NCBI GenBank assembly: GCA_038503035.1
Contig: JAVSML010024708.1
Location: forward strand, 1 to 64,000
Direction of reading: 5' to 3'
DNA from: Crocodylus rhombifer
Lineage: Eukaryota > Chordata > Crocodylia > Crocodylidae
Length of the DNA: 64,000 nt
Both the position numbers and the translations under genes were made by a program. Below, one piece after another: positions 1 to 11,075 of the stretch. Within the stretch, counting starts at the first letter, position 1; each line of letters begins with the position of its first letter. The notes beneath the pieces were generated by a model, which was not told where the DNA came from, made no database searches, and worked only from the letters and a program-made list of their open reading frames with translations.

Positions 1-259
1 CTCCCCCAGATGCTGTCAGATGGTGCTTGGACTGCTCCATGCAGCACTGTCAGTGCTGCTGATTGGCTGGGCAGAGGAAGGAGTTTTCACATTCATCATG
101 CCCAGAAGAGATGCCAGCCTGAGCCCAAGGCTGAGCTGAGCTGAACCTGACACTAAGAAGGGGAAGAGAATGGGCAGGGGGACGTAGAGATGAGGGTTGT
201 ACCTACCAGGGGAAGAAGAGGCAGCTGCTATGGGTCTGACTGTAGCCCCAACCCAGGCT

Positions 260-440
260 CAGGGCCAATCAGAGCCACAGCAGCCACCTGCTCACCCCTT
301 TGCTTTGTATGCAAATATAAAATGAGGGGTTTTCCCCCGTGCTGATACTCAGCATCAAGTAAATATGGTATGGCTGATTATGTTCCTTAGCACAGGGTGC
401 AGCTGAATCAATGCTGAACATAGCCTTGCTGCCAGTGTAG
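260..440 (+). promoter_or_regulatory. Possible LTR-like promoter remnant
   Basis: A CCAAT-type box (GGGCCAATCAGAG) lies about 45 bases before an octamer-like ATGCAAATATAAAA that combines ATGCAAAT with a TATA-like core. AATAAA-like signals follow downstream at about 450. This spacing resembles a retroviral or other LTR, but no partner LTR or TG...CA borders were identified, so the call is weak. Confidence 0.2.
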
Positions 441-779
441 AATAGAATAAACTATTCAATATGCTCAAACAAAATCAATGTGCCTGCTCCACCATGGAAA
501 AATAAGTACACAAATAGCAAGATAAAACAAAGTGAACCACTCTACTACTAGCCATGTTTAAAAACTCACTTAGATTTTGAACTGTATATTTTTCCTGTTG
601 TGTTTGCCTCTGTCCTTCCTACCATCAATCCCACAACAACTTGTATTTATTCTTTTTCAAAAATATATACTGTCTTTATTTCTGGTCCTTAATTCCAACA
701 TGCCACTAAAAGTCATGGTACCGTAAAAAATGCACAGAACAAGAGATCTTTCCTAGTCAAGCTTCTTGTGCCTGCCTAG

Positions 780-1790
780 TCTCATATAGGTGTTCCCTTG
801 CCACCTTGGATGTGCCCAGGGTTGACCACAGCGTTTGTTCCTGTGGTCTTGGAGAGGGCTTGCATTCTCCCCAAAGGGAAACCCCGAAACTCATCTGCCA
901 CGACTTGGGTCTTCCTTTCAGTGGCAGGGCTCCCTCCTATAGCCCCTCGTGAGTCGGCTGCACTTCCTAGTGGGTATTTTTGGGGATCCACACCCCCCAT
1001 ACACCAGACTTTAAGATGGCCACTTGATGGGCGGTTGGCTCCCCGTCCAATGTTGTCTCCTGGACCCTCCTCATCTGCTGGGCTCCTGGTGATCTCTCCC
1101 TGCCCTAAGTATCTTTGGGATATTAGACTGTCCCTACTGCTATGCCAAGTCTTCCTTGCTGTGCTGCTGCTCGCAATGCTGCTCCAGCTGCTCCTATTCC
1201 CTGAGCTTCACCTGTGGCCCTAATTCTTACCTTAGGGCTCCTCAGGGTAATTCATGAAAAGAACAAATTAACAAATAAAGAAAAGGGAAGTGGCATCTTG
1301 GCCCATCCCCACTCACAAATCCGGCGCCTGTGCCTCCGCAGTCCCTTGATGCCATCCTTGTCTCCTTAATTGCTCGTGGGCCCCTCCAATGGGTCCATCC
1401 TCAGGTTCCTCGGTGGCAGCTGGTGCAGTCCTTGCTTGGCCCAGGAAGCACTCCTGTAGCTTGCTCTTCACAGTGCCTCATCAGCTGTTTCATCACCTCT
1501 GGCTTTTATTTCTGCCAGTTGGCATTCTTGTATGACGTCATCCCCCCATGCTACTTTTAGCCGGAAAGAGAAGAAACTGATGAGTCGTGTGTGTGTTCTG
1601 TCTTGGCATGCCTTGTCCATCTCTTCTTCTCCTGAAAAAGGTAAGTTTACCCTGTCTTCAGGGTTTTCCTTTTCCTTGTGGAGATGGGCTGTGGTTCCGC
1701 CATGGGTGGGGTCTCCTGTTCCCGTTTCCGTCCCCCTGGGACACTTCTCAAAAGGGAAGCTTTGGTTCATTTAGTTCTATCTGATTTCTC
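780..1790. other. Unidentified GC-rich stretch with open frames on both strands
   Basis: Between AT-rich flanks lies a GC-rich block with a 141-codon open frame on the plus strand (798-1223) and a 72-codon frame opposite it (782-1000). The block also has short pyrimidine-rich, splice-like tracts. No protein motif is recognised in any frame and no terminal repeats were found. It could be a decayed retroelement interior or a GC-rich non-autonomous transposon. It is listed so that the stretch is not taken as empty. Confidence 0.25.
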
Positions 1791-2447
1791 AAAGCAGAGG
1801 AATGCATGACTGGAAGAGTTCTCCTGCATCACCAAGGAGACTTCATAGGAAGCGTTATGTAATCTACTTTAGAAACTTATCAAGCTCCAAATTAAGAAGA
1901 GTTGGATTTCTTGCTCCAATTCTTGTTCCAAAATATTGCTCCTTCCAGCCTACATTTATATCTGTTCATTCTACATCTACTATTCATTCTTATGTCAATA
2001 TGGGCCCTTAGTTTACATAGCTCTTCTTCCTCCCTATTAACTGCCCCCTGGTATATTTATGGAGAAAAGACATATTTGCTATCAACCTTCACTTTGCTAA
2101 GCTAAACTAGCCAGGCTGGTTTTGGGCATGTCTACATTTCTTCTGTGGTGCTCTTGAGGTAGTCCTCTCCTGTTGATAAATAAAGTCTTACTCCCACTCC
2201 CACTCTGTGCACTCCGAACTTGGAATTGAGGCAATAACAACATTGCAAGGATGTTCCTTACTGCCATTTTGCAGATCTCCATCTCTGAGTTACTTCAGAA
2301 TACTGTTCAGGATATCTCCAAAGCATCCTCACCACTTCAGCTCCAGTTGGAGCACATGGAGTAGGCAAGTAGAGCTTATTTTTTTGCAGCTGTCTCATGA
2401 GTGCCATGGATACAGTGCAGACATGCTCTCAGTGTCATCTTCTAAAA

Positions 2448-2708
2448 CAGAGGTGGCCAACCTGAGGCATGAGTGCCACATGTAGCCCAGTCAGCCTCTG
2501 TGTGTACAGGAAGATTAGGGAGTGGACAGGCAGCACAGTGGAAGATGGAGCAGACAGCAGAAAACAAGCAGCAGACTGAGCAGGGAACACAGGGCAGGGA
2601 ACCAAAAGCCGAGAAGCAGGTTGGGCAGGAGAAAGGGACTGGAGCAGCATTCAGGGCGAGTGCATGACTAATTTGTGGCATGCCTGTCAGAAAGTTAAGC
2701 CCCCGGAG
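2448..2708 (+). mobile_element. Short hAT-like non-autonomous element
   Basis: The left end CAGAGGTGGCCAACCTGAGG resembles the CAG(G/A)GGTGGCCAACCTG starts of vertebrate hAT MITEs. A related GGCATG-type motif recurs near the right end (GTGGCATGCCTGTC). The element is flanked by imperfect 8-bp duplications, ttctaaaa at 2440-2447 and tcctaaaa at 2709-2716, which fits hAT integration. The right terminus matches the left poorly, so the border is tentative. Confidence 0.5.
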
Positions 2709-3478
2709 TCCTAAAATATGTTTTCTGCACCCCACAGTTCAGTCCAGCAATCCTTTCTTTGCTCTTAGTCTCTGCATGTTTTCCAGTATGAACTTAACTA
2801 TCTCAAGCAAGGAGGGACACATGGTATAAAGCATCTCAGATGAAGTCTCACTTCTCCATCACCACTGGAAATATCTTGATCAATATATTGTAGCTTTATG
2901 CTTGACATGCTCGAGCTGCCATCTCATTTCTGGCTAACAGTTATCCTTTGATTAATGCTCTTCCACTGAATTTGTGTGGCTTTATGGAACAAAAGAGGGT
3001 GTGACGGGGTATACCATTTGTTAGCTGCTCTGTGGTAACTGCATGCGCATGCACCTGCACAGTAAGTAGAAGTTAAACAGTGGTAATTTAGTGCTTTTTC
3101 GCTGAGGAGCACTGATGGCCCTCCACATTACAACAGTGTCTAAAAAATGGATTTTATATGGGATTTCTGGGGAAAGGTTAATAAAACTGGCATGCAAGAC
3201 AAGCAGTTATAAACTTGCATTATTTTTCAGTCCATATTTTTAAAAAATATATTTTCTTGTGTGCAGTTGTGTTGTGTTGCAGATCTTTGTCCCTATCTAT
3301 TGATTATCCACAATAATTTGAAGACATGTCTACATTGACATAAAGAAGACTACTGCCTATGGAGATGATTGCAGACCAACAAGCTGTATGGCCATTTCAT
3401 GCTCAGTCTAACCAATTAAAAACATTGACAGGGAATTCTATTTTATCTAAAGCTCTAAAAAATCTAGAAATCAGAAGG

Positions 3479-3508
3479 AAAATAATAATAATGATAATGA
3501 TAATAATA
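3479..3508 (+). repeat. (AAT/GATAAT)n simple repeat
   Basis: A short run of AATAAT and GATAAT trinucleotide-type units, interrupted by G. Confidence 0.8.
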
Positions 3509-3974
3509 GGATTGTAACAAAGGGGCTTTCCATAATGCCTGATTTTGTAGCAATAATAATGCTAAGCAAGAAGTCATTTTCCCATGACTTGCTCATTGCT
3601 AATGTTCCATTTAATGAAGAATTTACACTGCAGACCCAGTTATTTTCAGCATTTTTCCAAATGAAAAGTGTATGCACTCCTTACCAGATACAGTCACACA
3701 AATCTCACTGGATTTATTTTAAAGCCATGTCTCCACACTTGATTCCAGAATTTGGCTCCAAGATTCTTGTTTTTTTATTTTTCTTGTGGGAACAGTAGTT
3801 TTAAGCTTGCAGTGAATTCCACCATCTGTCTTGTGGCTTTACTTTCAGCTCTTAGTAGTTATTTGACAGTGCATCATAACTGGTGGTCAGCAGTTATGTG
3901 AAACACATATGGCTGTAGGAAGTCTCTAAAAGTATTATATCTTGGAGACATTTCTAAAATGAAGAATAAGGGTT

Positions 3975-4610
3975 CTCTGGACTAGGGTTGTGTGAAGCTT
4001 TGAGTCCTTATTCAATTTAGAGGAGATTTGGCCCAATTCAGTGACTGAATCTCTGAATCTGAATTGAATCAGGAGACCAATGAAAAGGTCCAAATTGATT
4101 AGAGGCTCTCCGAACAGATTTGGAAAGGATTCAGAGAGCTTTGGCGATTCAGGCAGTCCCTGCTTGCTGCAGCAGGGAGCTGGATCTGGACTGAATGCTG
4201 GGGCAGGGGAGGGGAGGCTGGAGGAGGGGGAAGGGGACCATAGGGGGACCCTTGTCAGGCCCCTTCCCCTGCCTGCTCTCCTAGGCAGGGGAGAGTGCCC
4301 CCAATCCCCACCCACAGCTGCCCTGCCCACTCCAGCTACCAGCCCTTTTAAAAACAAAACAAAACAAAAAACCTCCCCCCAGACTCGCTGGTTGCTGCAG
4401 TGGCCTTGGAGCTGCTGCGGGCTTCTGACAGAGCCCGTCACACAGTGCAGGGCAGTGGGGACAGCGGGGATTGCCACCGGCCTGGCAGCAGCTGGTGAGA
4501 TCATGCTTTTTTTTTTTTTTTTAAAGGGCTGGGAGTTGGGACAGGGAGGGCAATCATGTTGGCGGCTGGGAGAGCACAGGCCTACTCTGCACCTAACATA
4601 TATCAAATAT
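3975..4610. repeat. Probable interspersed repeat with GAATC-rich start and GC-rich centre
   Basis: The segment opens with repeated ATTCAG/GAATC words (4010-4150), passes through a G-rich interior, and includes a poly-T tract at about 4507-4522. Abrupt composition changes at both ends suggest an inserted element. Long frames on both strands (4080-4616 plus, 3935-4606 minus) reflect base composition and show no domain. Family unknown. Confidence 0.35.
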
Positions 4611-5230
4611 TTCTAAGTGTTGTATGTGGCCACATAATCATCAAGGTTTATTTTCTTTAAGGATTTCAATGCATTTTTGTAAAAGAAATGCTAAAATATA
4701 TGATTGTTTTCTAGTGCATTAGTCTTCACATCACCTGAAATGTTTTTTAGATTCTACAGTTACAAAAGGAAGCTTTGTGAGCCATAAGGTATTTGTCTTT
4801 GCCTCAAGCTGAGATGTCTTGGATGGTTATTTTCCAAAATTCTATTAAAGAATACATTATTTTACTTCATTTTCAGTCTGAAATAGTTGCCATCTCAAAA
4901 CTACTTTTTAGACCTACAATCCCTCTATAACTTCCACTTTTTAGTTCTACCTTATAGCTCTGTATGATTACTCAGAGCTCCAGGATGAGAATGAAGATAG
5001 GCCTGTTGAAAGTCTCTGGGTTAAGGTTAGAGGGGAAAGCAACAAGGGTGATGTGATGGGTGTCTGCTATAGACTGCCAGACCAAGAGGATAATGCTTTC
5101 GTCAGACAACCAGTGGATGTTTCCATATCACAGGCCCTGGTTCTCGTGGGGGACTTCAATCACCCTGATATCTGGTGGGAGGGGAATACAGCAGTGCACA
5201 GGCAATCCAGGATGTTTTTGGAGAGTGTTA

Positions 5231-6060
5231 GGGTAGGAACAGACATTCAAAAAGCATGAGCCTGAATTGATTCAATCTTTGCAGGTTAGACTAACCTACA
5301 AAGCTTGAACTGATTTGGAGGTGGATAGACATTCCCTTTTCATTCGAGAAATGCAGACACGTGCCTGCAGTGGCTCAGGCTAGAAGCCGGGGGTGGGGGA
5401 GCACTACAGCAGCCCTCCCTTCCCCTGAACAGAGCTGAGCTGAGGGGGAGCATGGTCAGGCCCTGGCAGGATGTTCTGATTAGGGAGAACACCCCCCCCA
5501 CTCCTGAGCAGCCCAGCAGGGAATGTTTATCACCCCTAACTCTGTTTATCAGCCCATTAAGAAAAAAGCAGAGGGACATTACCAGTCATCTGTTGATTCT
5601 GCCTTTGTCCCATGTGCCACAGTTGGGATGTAGCCAGCATGTGGTCTGCTAGCTAATATTGAGGTGTCTGTGAGGGTTGGGGGAATCCTTGATTAACAGA
5701 CTGTGAGTGGGGGGGAGTAGAAGCCAGGCAGATGCCTGCAGAGACTGCGGGAGCTGCAGTCAGGGAGGAGAGGGGAGAGGGGCTAGCTCTGCTGTGGAAC
5801 AGAGAGCCCTGCCCAGCCTAGAGAACATGCTGGGATGCTGGGGGAGTCTGGTTAAATCAGCAAGGGGTCTGGGGCAGACGCTGCATAAACTGGTTTGAGC
5901 CAAATCAATTAAGTCTGACACTACATTCAACCACGTTTATCTCAAACTGGTTTTCATCATTTTCAAACTGGTTTATGTGCGCTGAACATCTGTTCTGTTA
6001 CAGGTTTAAACCAGTTTCTGATCACTTAAACTGGCTTATGTGTAATGTCTGTCCCTAGCC
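5231..6060 (+). mobile_element. Harbinger-like non-autonomous element, copy 1 (830 bp)
   Basis: The left end GGGTAGGAACAGACATTC and right end TGTCTGTCCCTAGCC form terminal inverted repeats. Flanking triplets are TTA (5228-5230) and TTG (6061-6063), compatible with the TWA target of PIF/Harbinger elements. It sits inside the CR1 endonuclease coding region and is therefore younger than that CR1. The right third holds several AAACTGGTTT-type palindromes. No transposase is encoded. Assignment to Harbinger rests on the TTA target and terminus style only. Confidence 0.75.
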
Positions 6061-8045
6061 TTGGAGACAACTTCCTGGTGCAAGTGTTGGAGAGACCAGC
6101 TAGGGGCCATGCTCTTCTTGACTTACTGCTCACAAACAGGGAAGAACTGGTGGGGAATGTAGAAGCGGATGGCAGTTTGAGCAGCAGTGGCCATGAGATG
6201 ATTGACTCTGGGATCCTGACAAAAGAAAGAAAAGAGACCAGCAGAGTATGGTCCCTGAACTGCAGAAAAGCAGAATTTGGCCAAATTGGTCCAAAGGGAA
6301 CTGATGGGCAGGATCCCCTGGAAGGCCAGTCTGAGGAGGAAAAGAGTCCAGGAGAGCTAGTTGGATTTGAAAGAAAGCTTACTGAGAGTGCAGGAACAAA
6401 CCATCCTGATGTGCAGGAAGAACAGCAAATGTGGCAAGTGACCAGCATGGCTTAACAGAAAACTCTTTGGTGAGCTTAAACAGAAAAAGGAAGCTTACAA
6501 GAAGTCGAAGCTTGGACAAACAACTTTGCAGGAGTATTAAAATATTGCTCAGGCATGCAAGGATGAAGTCAGGAAAGCCAAAGTGCAATTAAGAGTTGCA
6601 GCTAGTAAGGGATGTGAAGGGTATCAAGAAGGGTTTCTACAAGTTTGTCAGCAACAAGAGGAAGATCAGGGAAAGCGTGGGTCCCTTGGTGAATGGCAGA
6701 GCCATAGTGACAGATGACGAAGAAAAGCCTGGAGTTGTCAATGTTTTTTTGCCTTGGCCTTCACAGGCAAAGTCAGCTCCTAGACTACTGTACCGGAAAG
6801 CAAAATTTGGGAACAAAGTGAGTAGCCAACAGTGTCGAAAGAACAGATTATGGACTACTTAAAAAAGCTAGATGTGTACAAGTCTAAGGGGCTGGATACA
6901 ATGCATCTGAGGGTGCTAAAGGAGTTGGCTGATGTGATTGCAGAGCCGCTGGCCATTATCTCTGAAAACTCGTGGTGACTGGGGGAGGTCCTGGACAATT
7001 GGAAAAAGGAAAACATAGTGTCCATCTTTAAGAAAGGGAAGGAGGAGGATCCAGGGAACTACAGACTAGTCAGCCTCACCTCAGTCTCTGGAAAAATCAT
7101 TGAGCAGGTCCTCAAAAACTCCATTTCTAAGCACTTGGAAGAAAAGAAGGTGATTAAAATCAGTCAGCATGGATTCACCAAGGGCAAGTCATGCCTGACC
7201 AATCTGATTGCCTTCTCTGATAAGATAACTGGCTCTGTGGATGCAGGGAAAGCAGAAGATGTAATACACCTTGATTTTAGCAAGGCTTTTGCTACCGTTT
7301 CCCACAGCATTTTTACAAGCAAGCTGAGGAAGTATGGATTGGATGAATGGACTGTAAAATAGATAGACAGTTGGCTGAATTGTCAGGCTCAACAGGTAGT
7401 AATCAATAGTAATCAATGGCTATCTGGCAGCCATTATCAAGTGGAGTGCCCCAGGGGTCAGTCCAGAGGGTGAGTTTTGTTCAATATTTTCATTAACAAT
7501 CTGGAAGATGGGCTAAATTATACTCTCAGTTTTCAGATGACACCAAGCTGGGGGGTATAGTAGATAAACTGGAAGTTAGGGCTAGGATTCAGAGTGACCT
7601 AGAGAAATTGGAAAATTGGGCCAAAAGGAATCACGTGAGGTTCAATAAGGATAAGTGCAAAGTCCTGTACTTAGGACAGTAGACTCCCAAACACTGCTAC
7701 AGCCTGGGGACTAACTGGCTAAAAGCAGCAGCTGTGCTCAAAAGGGCCTGGGGGTTACAGTGGACAATAAGCTGGATGAGTCAGCAGTGTGCTCTTGTTG
7801 CCAAGAAGGCTAACGTCATACTAGGCTGCATTAGTAGGAGCGTTCCAGCAGATCAAGGGAAGTGATTATTCTGTTCTATTTTGCACTGGCGACACCACAT
7901 TTAAAGTGCTGTGTCCAGTTTTGGGCCCCTCACTATAGAAAAGATGTGAACAAGTTGGAGAGAATCCAGCAGAGAGAAACAAAAATGGTTCAGGGGCTGG
8001 GACATATGACTTCTGAGGAGAGGTTGAGGAAGCTGGGTCTATTTA

Positions 8046-9796
8046 GTCCGCACAGTTTGGGACAGAACGTATACATAAACTGGTTTAAGTGATCAGAAAC
8101 TAGTTTAAATCTGTAACAGAACATAAGTTCAGTGCACATAAACCAGTTTCAAGTGTCTGAAACTGGTTTAAGATAAACCTGGTTGAATGTAGTATCAGAC
8201 TTAACTGATTTGGGTCAAACTGGTTTATGTAACTTCTGTCCCAGAGTGCTTCCTGGTTTAAGTTAAATCAGAGTCCCTCAGGATCCCACCATGATTTTCA
8301 GTCCTGGGATGGGCTGTGCTATCTGCTCCAGAGAACAAGGCTGGCCCTGCTGCTCTGCTCTCTAGCCGGAGTAATGCTAGGGTCATGCCAAGTGCTGGTC
8401 ACCTCAGGCAAAGGGAGCAGGGAGGGGGGTTATGGTCTCCCCTCTCTCCTCCAGAACCCCAGCCAGTGACTGCCTGGCCAGGGCACAGCAACTCTGTCAA
8501 GGCCCACCCCTCCTTGCTGCTCCAGCAGCAGGGGCAGGGGTGTGACAAGATGCCAGCCAGCATGGCAAAGCGGGCAGGGAGAGGGGTTATTTCCGCCTGC
8601 CTGCCCCTGCCAGTTCTTTGACAACTGCATGTCAAACCACTGCCTGCACAGCAAACATAACTAACACCTTGTTAAAATGTTAATCCAAGAGCCATCAAGA
8701 CTGCAGGGCTAACAGCTTTGATTGTTTCTCAATTATTGACCCACTACCTAGCAGAATGTGTTTTTTTCTGTCCAGCGACTTATTAGAGGAAGAGACAAGA
8801 TAGGACCCTTCTTAAGGAGAAGACTCCACCTTTTCCCACCTCTGTCAGAGACCAAAGTAAGCAATTGATAAGGGAAGGGAGAGGTGGAGGGGGCATAATT
8901 CCACTCAGCTCCCCCAGGCCATTCGGGAGGGGAAAGAGGCTGAGGAACCGAGGCTGGATGGACTGGTCTCCTGCCACCTGTGAGTGCAGAGCTGAGCCCT
9001 ACAGGACCAGACCGAGAAGCGGGAGGTATTGCAAAGACCTGGCACAATCATCACCTGTATGTGCTGGAGACAGAGCTAAGGGTCCCAGACAGCTTGAGCT
9101 AGTGAGACAAAAGAATGCAGTGAACTGCATTTACATTATAAAGCAGAAGCTGTAAAAGGTGGGACACTGGAATGCCTAAGCAAGGACTTGGTTTTTTTGT
9201 TCATTACATTCCAATTAAGTTAGACTAAGTTGTGTGCTCTCACTGTGTTTTACTGGGCTGTATCTTAGCTTAGGCTAAGATGGTTTTTGGTTGCTCTGTG
9301 GTGTGCTTCAGGTTGCAAATTGTTGTGTTCAATACCTGTTCGCTTCAGAGAAAGCACGATTCCTATTCAAGCTTTTATGAATTCAATGCCACTACCTTCC
9401 CCCCACCCCCCCTCTTCAGTCTGGCAGTGGCTTCCCCCCACCCTCAACTGGTGGGAGGGGCAGAAGCCTGGCAGGCACTGCCCTCCCCTCAACCGCAGAC
9501 CCAAGCTGAAGTCTTGTATGGGCCAGGGAGGGGATTTAAACTCCCATTCCAGTGGCCTAGCCATGCCTCCTCTGCTCCAGCAGGAAGGGGGGAAAAGTCT
9601 CTCTTCCCTTCCCTTTGGCAGTGGGTGGCAGGCATTCTCTAGTACCCCCTGGCTTCTGGATTGAGCCACTGCAGGCATGTGGCTGCATTTACCGCATCAA
9701 AAGTCATGTCTATTCATTTATTAATCAGTTCGAGCTGTGCAGCTTAGACTAACCTGAAAAGACTGAATTAGGCTTTTTGACTGTCTGTACTTAGCC
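8046..9796 (-). mobile_element. Harbinger-like element, copy 2 (about 1.75 kb, inverted)
   Basis: The right end of copy 1 appears here in reverse complement (TTTGGGACAGAACG, then a run of AAACTGGTTT/AAACCAGTTT motifs from 8080 to 8230). The family left end appears in reverse at 9767-9796 (GGCTTTTTGACTGTCTGTAC then TTAGCC). CR1 coding sequence resumes on either side, so this is an insertion. The centre (8290-9700) is GC-rich, shows only limited resemblance to the shorter copies, and encodes nothing recognisable. The exact left border and target duplication are uncertain. Confidence 0.7.
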
Positions 9797-10769
9797 TGGA
9801 AGAGGAGACAGAGAGGATTTAACAGCAAAAGCAGTCTTTAACTACCTGAAGGGTGGTTCCAGAAAGGATGAAGCTAGACTGTTTTCTGGTGGCAGATGAC
9901 AGAACAAGGATCAGTGGTTTCAAGTTTCAGCAAGGGACTTTTAAGTTGGAGATTAGAAAAACATCTCTCAATAGGAGGGCAGTGAAGCACTGGAACAAGT
10001 TACTTAGACAGGTGGTGGAATCTCCATCCCTGGAGGTTTTTAAAGCCTGGCTAGACAAAGTCTTGGCTGGGATATAATTGGGGGTGGTCCTGCTTTGAGC
10101 AGAGGGTTGGACTAGATGACCTCCTGAGGTCCCTTCCAACCTGAATTTTCTATGATTCTATTTTCTCTTTAAAATTGCATTAGTTTCAGTTGAAATTATG
10201 TAAGAACACTAAAAGATGAATGGGCTGCTTGAGTTAGCTAAATTATGAGTGGCTCATGCTGAGTCAACAAAAACATCACCCAAATTCCAAGAGTATTTAT
10301 TTATTTACATATGTAAATGCAATGGGTTTTCCATGTGCATGCTTTGCTTTGGGAACATGACTGAAGACGTGCATTGGAATGAGCCAAATGCTTTGGAAAA
10401 ACTCTTTACTTGGCCAGGGACGCCGAGAAACATGCTACCACCCACAGTATAAAAAGCAGGTTCCTATCTAGGAAACACAACTGCCAAACATAGATTTGAC
10501 TACGCTGATTTGTCCAATGGACATTAGTAGTGCTATTCATAACTCGGGAGCTTCTGAAATTGCAACTTTGCAGAAATCACGAAATCACATAAAATTGGGC
10601 AATGCCTGCAAAATCTGCAGGAAAAATAAAACTTACTGGAAATAAAATACTGGCTCACCAGAGGAAATCAACAGTCCTCATGGTACTGCAGCCTTACTGT
10701 GCAGCCCAGCAGGGGGAAGGGGGGCTGCCAACACAAAGGAGACCTCAAGATGGCTGCCACTCCCTCACC

Positions 10770-10990
10770 TCACTGCTGATTGGCTGAGGGCTGCCTGTTG
10801 TGTAGCCCTGCCCCTCTCCCTAGTTGGTGGTGAGGGATGGGGCAACATGAAGGACAGCCCTCACAACCAATTAGCAGCAAGGGGTGGGGATGCATGGCAG
10901 ACAGACCTCACAACTAATCAGCAGCAAGAAGCAGGGCCACCTGGGCCCCTCAGCCAATCAGAGGTGTGGGAGAACCCAGTCACAATCAGC
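10770..10990. repeat. Short degenerate tandem with repeated CCAAT-type motifs
   Basis: Related units such as CTCACAACCAATTAGCAGCA and CTCACAACTAATCAGCAGCA lie about 55 bases apart. TGATTGGCTGAGGG precedes them and AGCCAATCAGAGG follows. The repeated CCAAT/ATTGG boxes recall promoter or LTR modules, but no borders or transcript evidence are visible. Confidence 0.35.
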
Positions 10991-11075
10991 ATATGAAAAT
11001 GGCAACTACCCTGTGATCTCCTCATGAAATTGGCCAGCTGTTTCCTCGAGTTGGGTAGACCCTTAAACATAAGAG

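Larger units (their letters stand above)
4960..10160 (+). mobile_element. 5'-truncated CR1 LINE split by two DNA transposons
   Basis: CR1 ORF2 remnants run in three pieces, about 4960-5230, 6061-8045 and 9797-10160. The first piece carries part of the APE-type endonuclease (YDYSELQDENED, then VLVGDFNHPDIWWEG). The second completes it (ALLDLLLTNREELVGN) and holds reverse-transcriptase blocks (GNYRLVSLTSVSGKIIEQVL, HLDFSKAFATVSH). The third encodes the ORF2 tail (RRAVKHWNKLLRQVVESPSL) and the CR1 3' end with CTAGATGACCTCCTGAGGTC and a terminal ATGATTCTA. Frames are broken by stops and indels, and the FADD motif is degraded to a shifted F-S-D-D-T. The interruptions at 5231-6060 and about 8046-9796 are later insertions, because the CR1 protein resumes on the far side of each. 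Confidence 0.93.

Noticed and set aside
3935..4616. Opposed open frames of 178 and 223 codons
   Set aside because: They overlap almost entirely on opposite strands, include a homopolymer-coded Lys/Phe run, and lie in a probable repeat.
5053..5259. Possible host gene with an endonuclease-like GDFNHPDIWW motif
   Set aside because: The motif is the CR1 APE endonuclease, and the protein continues as CR1 after the insertion at 5231-6060.
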